From NCBI GenBank assembly GCA_963422675.2, contig CAXVYS010000019.1:1-64000 (forward strand): a stretch of DNA of 64,000 nucleotides, given 5' to 3'. The position numbers and the translations under genes were made by a program. Each line of letters begins with the position of its first letter. Within the stretch, counting starts at the first letter, position 1. The notes below the pieces were generated by a model, which ran no database searches, had not been told where the DNA came from, and saw only the letters and a program-made list of their open reading frames with translations. This DNA comes from UBA4416 sp963422675. GTDB lineage: Bacteria > Bacteroidota > Bacteroidia > B-17B0 > Aurantibacillaceae. Shown here in pieces: positions 17,715 through 25,436 of the stretch.

Positions 17715-18681
17715 TTTGTTTCTTTAATTTGGATTTAATACTATTATCAATATCGTTCAGCTCTTCTTCGTCAGCATTTAATTTTTTCTTAGGTTTTATA
17801 AACTGATACGTTAAAACAACTTCATGCGAACCACTGGTATAGCTTCTTATGTTTGTATTTGGAATATCATAGGCATAACCAATGGTTAATTTACTTTTCA
17901 GCGTAATAACACCTACTAAAATACTGGTGGCATCATGCAAACGATAAGAAGCTCCCACCCAAAATAATTTATTATAAAATGCCCTTAAGCTAAACTCAGG
18001 TTGTACAGGAAGCGGTTTACTGAACTTAACCAATACCGATGGCTGAACCGATATTTTTTTAGATAGATTAAACATATACCCCAGGGTAGCATATAAATGA
18101 GGGTTTAAGTTACTTTTAGAATCTTTCCAGGTAATTTTATTTCCGAGGTATTGGTAACCGGAGATCCCGAAAAATAATTTATCGCTGTATAAATATAAAC
18201 CCCCATTGGAATCAAATACATTATTCGATAACAAATTTCCGGTCAGTAACTCATCACCCGAATCAGCTGTTTTTGCATCGTATAATTTGATTCTGTATTG
18301 TAACATCCCTACAGAAACTCCCAATCCTAATTTGTATGTTTTATTTAATTTAACGTGGTAAGCAAATGTCAGGTAACCGGATGTTTTACTTAGTAAACCT
18401 GTATTGTCGGAATTTAACAAAGCGCCTATTGCTGCTTTTTTCTCTTTACCTAAACCACTGTGTAAACTAATGCCATAGGTTTTAGGAGCATCGGCAAAAC
18501 CTACCCATTGATTACGGTAGTTGATGTTAACTACCAGGTCTTTTGATGAGCCTGCTACTGCAGGGTTGTAGGCGTAATTATTTAACAGGTAATTTGTATA
18601 GATCGGTAATTGCTGGGCAACTGTTGTTTTAAACAGGCCAACATTTACAATTACACTCATTAATATATAAAGTTTCTTCAT
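17695..18681 (-). CDS. PorP/SprF family outer-membrane protein (first copy)
   Basis: PorP/SprF-family barrel of 328 residues. It has a signal peptide (KLYILMSVIVNVGLFKTTVAQ) and the family start LPIYTNYLLNNYAYNPAVAGS and VNINYRNQWVGFADAPKTY. The C-terminus has a Lys/Glu-rich extension after the last strand (VVLTYQFIKPKKKLNADEEE onward) that the second copy lacks, so the two barrels are diverged. It lies 3 bases downstream of the first adhesin gene and overlaps the start of the second by 20 bases, which makes strict co-transcription and coupled translation likely. Confidence 0.9.
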   Translation of the reverse strand: MKKLYILMSVIVNVGLFKTTVAQQLPIYTNYLLNNYAYNPAVAGSSKDLVVNINYRNQWVGFADAPKTYGISLHSGLGKEKKAAIGALLNSDNTGLLSKTSGYLTFAYHVKLNKTYKLGLGVSVGMLQYRIKLYDAKTADSGDELLTGNLLSNNVFDSNGGLYLYSDKLFFGISGYQYLGNKITWKDSKSNLNPHLYATLGYMFNLSKKISVQPSVLVKFSKPLPVQPEFSLRAFYNKLFWVGASYRLHDATSILVGVITLKSKLTIGYAYDIPNTNIRSYTSGSHEVVLTYQFIKPKKKLNADEEELNDIDNSIKSKLKKQNEEGAK

Positions 18682-18684
18682 AGG

Positions 18685-21600
18685 TTATCTTATAAGCAAT
18701 ACACCACCTCTAAAGGGTTCTGAATTGTTAGCGTCGTTTAGTTTAATCACATAATAATAAGTTCCAATGGCGAGCTTATCTCCCTTGTATATCCCATCCC
18801 ATGGCGTTGAGTAACCCACCGAGTGAAAGATGCTTTCTCCCCATCGTGTATAAATATCTATTTCCGCATTCGGGTATAACAACGAAAGGAAATCCAGTTT
18901 CCAAACATCATTTTTACCATCGCCGTTTGGCGAAATCGCATTAGGAATAAGTGTAGATAATTCGTTGGTAATGTTGTTTATTTTCACCGCAACTCTCGCT
19001 GTATCCGAACAACCATAAGAATCGCTGGCAATTTGAGTAACAATATATACACCGTTGGCATAGTAAATCGTAGAAGGATTTTGAGCAGTTACATTTGGTG
19101 TACCATCTCCAAATGCCCAACTCCAGTTGATGGCATATTTAGAGGTATCAACAAAACTCACCGAAGTGCCTACACCAATACCTGTAGATGCTGCATATGC
19201 AAAACCTGCTATTGGCCTTGGGGTTAAGTTGACTTGTCTTACAAGAGTATCTTTACAGTTATGATTGGATGAAGCAATTAACGTAATATTATATAAACCT
19301 GATCCGGGAAATAATTGAGTGGGGTTTTGTAAACCACTTTGGCCGGGGCCACCAAAATCCCATAGCCAGCTGGTAACTGTTTCGGGAGAAGCAATAGTAG
19401 TACTATCAGAAAAAATTAAATTTAAGAAGGCACCTGTACAAATTCGGTTAATACCAAAACCGGTATTTGGTAAGGGATAAATCAGAGGCGATTTTTTAAT
19501 GGTATCATAACATCCATACGTATTTCTTACCACTAATTGCGCGGTGAAAGAGGTGGATGCTGAATAAGTATGAACGGGACTTGGAACAGTGCTGGTGACA
19601 TTATCGCCAAAATTCCATTGCCATTGATCTAATGTGCCTGATCCCGGTAAAGAAAAATCAGTAAATACCGTTGCACTATTTAAGCACCCATTGGTGAAAT
19701 TAAAATTAGCAAAAGGAATGGCTACAAAACTAATTCTTACCTGGTCGTTAGCAGAGTTACAGTTTGCATTATTAGAAGACGTAAGTGTAAGGTTCACAAA
19801 ACCTGCTGATACTTCGGCCGGAGTAGGAGTATAAGTAACCGTTAAGGCGGTATTATTTGGATTATAGGTTCCTGCCCCTCCCGACCAGGTACCGGTAGTG
19901 GTTGGTCCGCTCACTGTAGCCGTTAAAGCAGTAAGGGCATTATTTTTACAGGACGAAATATCAACACCGGCATTTACAGCAGGCGAGGACGTAAATACAA
20001 TTAGGATACTATCTTTGGAAGCGTTGCAATTTCCATTATTGGTAGAATTGAGGTACAATTTCACTTGTCCGCCAAAAACATCCGCTACACTTGGTAAGTA
20101 GCCTGTGCTTAACTGAATGTTACTCGGACTAAAACTTCCTGATCCGCCACTGGTCCATTTACCTGTAGTACTTGATCCTGTAACAGTTCCGGTTACAGTT
20201 AAGGTGGGGTTATTGGCACAAACAGAAAAACTGACCGGTCCCGCATTGGTTAATGGTGGTTTGGTAATAATAATTTTCATGGTATCTCTTTCAAGAGTAC
20301 AAATTCCGTTACCGGTGGAGGTTAAAATTAATTTTACACTGCCTGCTGTTGTATCGGCTGAACTTGGATGATAGCTGGCATTAAATGTTGTAGTGTTTGG
20401 TGTAAAGCTCCCGGTGCCGGTGCTTGTCCAGATACCTGTTGTAGCACCACCTGTAATAGAACCATTTAAAAGTACGCTGCTGTTATTACCACAAATAATC
20501 TGATCAACAGATGCATTTACCAATGGCGATGGTTTTACGGTAAGAGATAAAGTGTCTTTTTGCAAAGGACACGGACCGTTAGTGGTTAAAATAAGTTTAA
20601 CCGGTTTAACGGTTGTATCTAATTGACTTGGTACGTACGTATTATTTAGCGCCGTAAACCCACCGGTAAAAGTGCCGTAGCCATTTGTAGACCAGGTTCC
20701 GTTTATATTTCCTCCTCCGATTTGGGCATTTAAAGCAACAGTGCCGTTTGCACAAATTGTGTAATCGGTTCCTGCATTAATGGATGGAGCAGATACAAAG
20801 TCAGAAACATAAGCAAGTGCGCTTCCATTTGCAACGGAGCCATTTAACGTTCCTAGTCCAAATACATCCGATGAGTTTGTTACTACGTTGTGCGACCCTA
20901 CTGCAATAGTGGCTGTGGGAAAATAAATTTTTGCCGATTTAATATTTCCGGAAGAACCCGGTACTACAGTGAAAGCACTTGCGGGGATTAGGGAGGCATT
21001 TCCATTTAACGCAAAATTTCCTTCAAAGCCTGTACGTGTAAATAAATTTAAGGCTAATGAATCTGAGGAAGTTCTTGTGAAGGCAGTTGTAAATGTACCT
21101 GCACAAAAGAACGCCGGTAACTGTGCACCGCTTAATCTGCAGCCATAACCCGACGCGCTTAGCACGTAAACAGGTTTGTTTGATTTAACATAGGTAATAG
21201 GCTGTGTGGCAGTGAAAATATAATTTTCCCCAAAGTTAGAGACATGTGATGTGACAGAACCATCATCGATCGTTAGCTGCGTATTATTTTGGGTGGCAAG
21301 TATAAAAATTTTCTCAAGAGTACCTGTTCCTCTGTTTACAATATAATCTGTTCCTATATAACTTGAAGATGTAATTTGATCGCCAATGGTACTTAAACAT
21401 CCTCCCTGTGATAATCCACCCGATTGTATGGTAATAGCTACAGGCTTATTGGAAGAAATAATAGAGCCAGCTAAACTTGTTGAGGCAGACCGGGCAGTAT
21501 CCTGGCAGGAGTAGGTTTGTCCTTGCTGTAATAATACAGTGTAAGTAATATTTGCAGCATGCCCTATGATATTTGTACGGGGTGTAATTAAAACAGTGGT

Positions 21601-22104
21601 GTTATTTTGAGAAGCAACAATATCGGCCGATGAAAATGATTTAGGACTTGTTGCCGGTGCCTGATTCCAAAATTCCTGCATAGGAACATAAAAATCAACT
21701 CCCATAGCCTTTGAACCTTTTAAACTGAAATATTCTTTATTCAATGCAGACCTTATCGAATAAATGGCAGATACTTTTTGTGTGGAAGATATATAAAGAC
21801 CTTTATTTAATACAGAATTGGCTACATCATTTTCGATACTTGTAATAAATGGTGTTAGCAGAACGGAATCAATAGAGTTTGCAGGGATACTTTTGGTAAT
21901 GGGGCTAAAGGAGCCATTGGCGGGCTGCCTTACCTTTACCGTAGCAGGTTGAGAATAAGTGTTAAAATAAAGATAAATCGGTCTGTCTCCTAACCCTTGT
22001 GAAATATCCGGAGCCACAAACCAAAATGATGTATCTGTCTGAGACTTAGCGCCAAAAGAAAAAGCCAAAAAAAGTAAAAAAAAGAGGGTAGTTATTTTAA
22101 TCAT
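18685..22104 (-). CDS. Large T9SS-exported surface protein (first adhesin of the cassette)
   Basis: Paralogue of the second adhesin, 1139 residues. It has a signal peptide (1-21), an IgGFc-binding-like region (about 25-435, with SIRSALNKEYFSLKG, DIVASQNNTTVLITPRTN, SNKPVAITIQSGG and FILATQNNTQLTIDDG), four repeats of about 88 residues (440-797), three PKD domains (798-870, 878-960, 965-1045) and the type B sorting domain (1050-1139: PNAISPNGDGKNDVW, YTRWGESIF, AIGTYYYVI). It has one repeat fewer than its paralogue. It is the first gene of the operon; a good promoter at 22112-22142 lies only a few bases before its ATG. A large extracellular attachment or matrix role is inferred from the domains. 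Confidence 0.9.
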   Translation of the reverse strand: MIKITTLFFLLFLAFSFGAKSQTDTSFWFVAPDISQGLGDRPIYLYFNTYSQPATVKVRQPANGSFSPITKSIPANSIDSVLLTPFITSIENDVANSVLNKGLYISSTQKVSAIYSIRSALNKEYFSLKGSKAMGVDFYVPMQEFWNQAPATSPKSFSSADIVASQNNTTVLITPRTNIIGHAANITYTVLLQQGQTYSCQDTARSASTSLAGSIISSNKPVAITIQSGGLSQGGCLSTIGDQITSSSYIGTDYIVNRGTGTLEKIFILATQNNTQLTIDDGSVTSHVSNFGENYIFTATQPITYVKSNKPVYVLSASGYGCRLSGAQLPAFFCAGTFTTAFTRTSSDSLALNLFTRTGFEGNFALNGNASLIPASAFTVVPGSSGNIKSAKIYFPTATIAVGSHNVVTNSSDVFGLGTLNGSVANGSALAYVSDFVSAPSINAGTDYTICANGTVALNAQIGGGNINGTWSTNGYGTFTGGFTALNNTYVPSQLDTTVKPVKLILTTNGPCPLQKDTLSLTVKPSPLVNASVDQIICGNNSSVLLNGSITGGATTGIWTSTGTGSFTPNTTTFNASYHPSSADTTAGSVKLILTSTGNGICTLERDTMKIIITKPPLTNAGPVSFSVCANNPTLTVTGTVTGSSTTGKWTSGGSGSFSPSNIQLSTGYLPSVADVFGGQVKLYLNSTNNGNCNASKDSILIVFTSSPAVNAGVDISSCKNNALTALTATVSGPTTTGTWSGGAGTYNPNNTALTVTYTPTPAEVSAGFVNLTLTSSNNANCNSANDQVRISFVAIPFANFNFTNGCLNSATVFTDFSLPGSGTLDQWQWNFGDNVTSTVPSPVHTYSASTSFTAQLVVRNTYGCYDTIKKSPLIYPLPNTGFGINRICTGAFLNLIFSDSTTIASPETVTSWLWDFGGPGQSGLQNPTQLFPGSGLYNITLIASSNHNCKDTLVRQVNLTPRPIAGFAYAASTGIGVGTSVSFVDTSKYAINWSWAFGDGTPNVTAQNPSTIYYANGVYIVTQIASDSYGCSDTARVAVKINNITNELSTLIPNAISPNGDGKNDVWKLDFLSLLYPNAEIDIYTRWGESIFHSVGYSTPWDGIYKGDKLAIGTYYYVIKLNDANNSEPFRGGVLLIR

Positions 22105-22111
22105 AGATTTT

Positions 22112-22142
22112 CAAAGATAGAATAGATTTTTCATTCGACCAA
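22112..22142 (-). promoter_or_regulatory. Promoter of the adhesin cassette
   Basis: On the minus strand, TTG (22142-22140), 20 bases, then TATCTTTG (22119-22112), a full Bacteroidota-type promoter. The -7 element ends 8 bases from the ATG, so the transcript would have almost no 5' leader. Confidence 0.7.
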
Positions 22143-22146
22143 TTAA

Positions 22147-22194
22147 GTGTGAGAAAAAACCAATTTTTGTGAATGGGTATCACAAAAATCACAC
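22147..22194. promoter_or_regulatory. Operator-like array of TGTGA/TCACA half-sites
   Basis: A perfect 10-bp inverted repeat, ATTTTTGTGA (22163-22172) and TCACAAAAAT (22180-22189), with a 7-base spacer. Outer half-sites GTGTGA (22147-22152) and TCACAC (22189-22194) surround it. It lies 5 bases upstream of the adhesin -33 element and about 23 bases upstream of the tetR -33 element, a fitting position for a regulator of both transcripts. Binding by the adjacent TetR protein is inference; the CRP consensus has a 6-base spacer and fits less well. Confidence 0.6.
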
Positions 22195-22216
22195 CAAAAA
22201 ATAATTCAATGGAAAC

Positions 22217-22247
22217 TTGCAGAACAAAAAAAGTTTCTTTAGTTTTG
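22217..22247 (+). promoter_or_regulatory. Promoter of the tetR-efflux operon
   Basis: TTG (22217-22219), 20 bases, TAGTTTTG (22240-22247). The ATG at 22258 follows after only 10 bases, implying a very short leader or a leaderless mRNA. Confidence 0.65.
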
Positions 22248-22257
22248 TGCTCAAATA

Positions 22258-22872
22258 ATGGAAGCACAAGAAAAAATATTAAAAGTATCACTGGAGTTGT
22301 TCTTTAAGTACGGCATTAAGCGCGTAACGATGGACGATATTGCTAAGGAATTAGGGATGTCGAAAAAAACAATCTATCAGTTCTATAAAGAAAAAGACGA
22401 TTTGGTGAACCAGCTTTGCCAAATAGAGTTACACAAGCAAAATGCAGAATTTGCTCAGTTGCAGGATCTTGCCACCGATCCTGTACATGAGATCATCTTA
22501 ATATCTGATAAGATGAGAAACATGCTTCAGCCGATTAATCCGATGTTCTTTTTGGATCTTCAAAAATTTTACCCTACCGCCTACGCACAGTTTCAAACAT
22601 TTAAAGATTTCTGCTCCAGTACATTAATATTAAAGAATATTAAAGTAGGGGTAGAAAGTGGATTATACCGAAAAGATATAAATATAGAGTTTACAGCTCA
22701 ATACCGCATGGCACAAATTGATATGATGATGTTTGGCAACTATTTTTCTTATGATAAAATAAGCTTTGCAAAATCGCATGAGTTGATCCTGGATATGTTT
22801 GTGTATAGTATCTGTACCATTAAAGGACACAAATTAATAAATAACTACAAAAAAATAAAAGACGAAGAATAA
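22258..22872 (+). CDS. TetR/AcrR family transcriptional regulator
   Basis: Ligand-responsive repressor-type regulator of 204 residues. The N-terminal helix-turn-helix is clear (residues 5-48: ILKVSLELFFKYGIKRVTMD, then DIAKELGMSKKTIYQFYKEK). The C-terminal part is the helical ligand-binding and dimer domain, with no recognisable ligand signature. The start is fixed, because the DNA-binding domain begins within a few residues of the first Met. It is the first gene of an operon with a TolC-like channel, a membrane-fusion lipoprotein and an RND pump (spacings 12, 28 and 61 bases), so it probably controls efflux. It shares a 153-base divergent promoter region with the adhesin cassette. Confidence 0.92.
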   Translation: MEAQEKILKVSLELFFKYGIKRVTMDDIAKELGMSKKTIYQFYKEKDDLVNQLCQIELHKQNAEFAQLQDLATDPVHEIILISDKMRNMLQPINPMFFLDLQKFYPTAYAQFQTFKDFCSSTLILKNIKVGVESGLYRKDINIEFTAQYRMAQIDMMMFGNYFSYDKISFAKSHELILDMFVYSICTIKGHKLINNYKKIKDEE

Positions 22873-22884
22873 TACATTATATAT

Positions 22885-24243
22885 ATGAGAAACAAAGCAA
22901 TACTCCCGCTACTGTTTTTTGGTGTTGGTATAACATCATTAAATGCACAAGAAGCAGCAGGTACACAAAACTCTACCAGTTTTACCCTGCAGCAAGCCAT
23001 CGATTATTCATTAAAGAATAGTCCGAACTATTTAAATGCAGAGTACGATGTACAAAGCGCTGCATACCGCCGTAAAGAATTATTAGGTGTTGGATTACCA
23101 CAGGTAAACGGAAGTGTGGATGTTAAGGATTATATCGCTATCCCTACGTCCTTATTACCGGCCGAGTTTTTTGGTGGTCCTGCAGGAACATTTATTCCTG
23201 TAAAATTTGGAACAAAATACAATGCTACTGCAGGCTTAAGCGCCTCTCAATTGGTGTTTAGCAGCGATTATATTGTTGGATTAAAAGCGGCTAAGGAACT
23301 GGTTAACCTTGCAAAAATAAATGTATACAGAAACAAAACAGAACTTGCTTCTTCTGTTTCTAAAGCATATTATAATGTACTCGTTAACAGGGAACGTATA
23401 AAATTACTGGAAGCCAATATCGTAAGATTAAAAAAAGCATTTGACGATACAAAAGCATTTAACCAACAGGGCTTTGTAGAACTCATTGATGTAGAACGTT
23501 TAGAAGTTCAGTATAATAACCTGATCACTGAAAAAGACAAAACGTCCCGCTTAATTGGCTTATCCGAAAACTTATTAAAGTTTCAGATGGGTTACAAAAT
23601 AGGGGATCCGTTAATTTTGTCAGATTCATTAATTGTAAATGAAACAGACCAGGCTACTTTGGGAAATGGAAAAACGGATCTTTCTAACCGTGCAGATTTC
23701 CAGTTGCTACAGGTACAACAAAAATTATATCATATTGATGTTAAACGCCAGCGTTTAGGATATTTACCTACAGTGGGTTTATATGGTTCTTATCAATACA
23801 ATGCACAGCGTCAAAAATTTGATTTTTTAGACCCGAATCAAAAATGGTTTAAAGTAGCCTTAATTGGTGGAACAGTAAATTTTTCGTTTTTCGACGGGTT
23901 ACAACGTCATAATCGTATTCAACAGGCAAAAATTGCTATTTTAAAAGGAGAAAACTCCATTAAAAATTTAGAAATGGCAGCTGAACTTGAAACTACTATT
24001 TCTGAAATAAGCTATTCAAATGCTTACTCTTCTCTACAAACACAGAAAAAAAACATGGAATTGGCACAGCATGTATTTGATGTTGCACAAAAGAAATATG
24101 AACAGGGTATTGGCAGCAATTTAGAAGTAACCACTGCGCAAACCTCTTTAAAGGAAGCTCAAACAAATTATTACAATTCTGTATATGATATGTTAGTAGC
24201 AAAAATAGATTACCAAAAAGCAATAGGAACTTTAATTAAATAA
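22885..24243 (+). CDS. TolC-family outer-membrane efflux protein
   Basis: Outer-membrane channel of a tripartite efflux pump. It has 452 residues, a signal peptide (to about residue 21, LNAQ), and two OEP-type repeats of long helices and beta strands: the first starts SFTLQQAIDYSLKNSPNYLNAEY, and the second begins around NRADFQLLQVQQKLYHIDVK. It has the periplasmic helical-barrel pattern with KAYYNVLVNRERIKLLEANI, and GFVELIDVERLEVQ, which resembles the conserved segment near the helix tips. It lies between tetR and the membrane-fusion gene. Confidence 0.92.
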   Translation: MRNKAILPLLFFGVGITSLNAQEAAGTQNSTSFTLQQAIDYSLKNSPNYLNAEYDVQSAAYRRKELLGVGLPQVNGSVDVKDYIAIPTSLLPAEFFGGPAGTFIPVKFGTKYNATAGLSASQLVFSSDYIVGLKAAKELVNLAKINVYRNKTELASSVSKAYYNVLVNRERIKLLEANIVRLKKAFDDTKAFNQQGFVELIDVERLEVQYNNLITEKDKTSRLIGLSENLLKFQMGYKIGDPLILSDSLIVNETDQATLGNGKTDLSNRADFQLLQVQQKLYHIDVKRQRLGYLPTVGLYGSYQYNAQRQKFDFLDPNQKWFKVALIGGTVNFSFFDGLQRHNRIQQAKIAILKGENSIKNLEMAAELETTISEISYSNAYSSLQTQKKNMELAQHVFDVAQKKYEQGIGSNLEVTTAQTSLKEAQTNYYNSVYDMLVAKIDYQKAIGTLIK

Positions 24244-24271
24244 TTTTTAAAAGAATAGACAAAACATCCAT

Positions 24272-25375
24272 ATGAAAACAACCATTTTATACATCACTTT
24301 AGCAGCCTTAGTAGTTGCTGCCTGCAGTTCCCCTGATAAAAAAGCGGAGCTTGAAAAATTAAGAACACAAAAATCCAGCCTTGAAACGAGAATTACTGCT
24401 TTAGAAGAAGAGTTAGCTAAATCGGATACAACAAAACAAAAATTAGTAGATGTTATAGCTATGCCCCTTACTTCACAAATCTTTAAAACCTATATTGAAG
24501 TTCAGGGTCGTATTGATGCGGATGAAAGTGTTTCTCTATCAACTGAAATGCCTGGAACCATTACAAAAATAAATGTAAAGGTAGGCGATGAAGTAAGCAA
24601 AGGACAAGTGCTTGCTGAAACAGATGCGCGCGCTACACAACAGCAAATTGCTGATCTGCAAACGAGCCTCGATTTAGCGAACCAGGTTTACCAAAAACAA
24701 AAAAATCTTTGGGACCAGAAAATCGGAACTGAAATTCAATTTTTGCAAAGCAAAAACACGAAAGAAAGTTTAGAAAATAAAGTGTCAACTATGCAGGAAC
24801 AAGTTCGTATGAGCAAAATTATTTCTCCTATAAGTGGTACTATTGATGCGGTAAATATTAAAATAGGGCAGGCTGTTGCTCCTGGTTTATCAGCCATTAA
24901 CGTCATTAATTTCTCTAACTTAAAAATTAAAGCAGATGTATCAGAAACGTATGCTTCCCGTATAAAAGTAGGGAACGAAACGTTAATATTATTTCCTGAT
25001 ATGCATGATTCTATTACTTCAAAAGTACAATATGCTTCAAGAGCAATTAATAACTTAACCAGAACATTTGGTGTGGAAGTGCTATTGGGTAACGCTAAAG
25101 AATACCATCCTAATATGGTGGCTAAATTGAAGATAAACGATTATCAGTCAGCTATGCCTAAAGTAGTAGTACCTGTAAAATTCATCCAAAAAGGGACTAA
25201 CGAAAGTTTTGTGTTTATTGCGGAAAACGGTGTAGTAGTAAGGAAAACTGTAAAAATGTCGCATGAATATAATGGTCTTGCTGAAGTTTCTGAAGGATTA
25301 AAAGAAGGTGATCAAATAATTACAGAAGGTTATGATCTTATAAACGAAGGTGATAAAGTAAACGTAAAAAAATAA
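24272..25375 (+). CDS. RND efflux membrane-fusion (periplasmic adaptor) lipoprotein
   Basis: HlyD/AcrA-type adaptor of 367 residues. The lipobox LVVAACSS places the lipidated Cys at 18. A short coiled coil follows (residues 22-48, KKAELEKLRTQKSSLETRI). The first lipoyl half is PGTITKINVKVGDEVSKGQVLAETD; a helical hairpin (about 110-170) is followed by the second lipoyl half SPISGTIDAVNIKIGQAV and beta-barrel domains to the C-terminus (GLKEGDQIITEGYDLINEGD). The N-terminal coiled coil before the lipoyl domain is an addition often seen in Bacteroidota homologues. It sits between channel and pump genes. Confidence 0.93.
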   Translation: MKTTILYITLAALVVAACSSPDKKAELEKLRTQKSSLETRITALEEELAKSDTTKQKLVDVIAMPLTSQIFKTYIEVQGRIDADESVSLSTEMPGTITKINVKVGDEVSKGQVLAETDARATQQQIADLQTSLDLANQVYQKQKNLWDQKIGTEIQFLQSKNTKESLENKVSTMQEQVRMSKIISPISGTIDAVNIKIGQAVAPGLSAINVINFSNLKIKADVSETYASRIKVGNETLILFPDMHDSITSKVQYASRAINNLTRTFGVEVLLGNAKEYHPNMVAKLKINDYQSAMPKVVVPVKFIQKGTNESFVFIAENGVVVRKTVKMSHEYNGLAEVSEGLKEGDQIITEGYDLINEGDKVNVKK

Positions 25376-25436
25376 TTTCCCTAAACCGGATTTTTAAGGT
25401 CCTTATAGATAATGGTATAACCATAAAAATAAAATT

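Noticed and set aside
14744..20371. Several ORFs of 64-92 codons in other frames of the adhesin genes
   Set aside because: They repeat with the stalk repeats of the adhesins and show no start signals; they are shadows of the repeat composition.
22163..22189. CRP/FNR-type binding site
   Set aside because: The TGTGA/TCACA halves match CRP, but the spacer is 7 bases rather than 6 and there are extra half-sites, so a TetR-type operator is the better guess.
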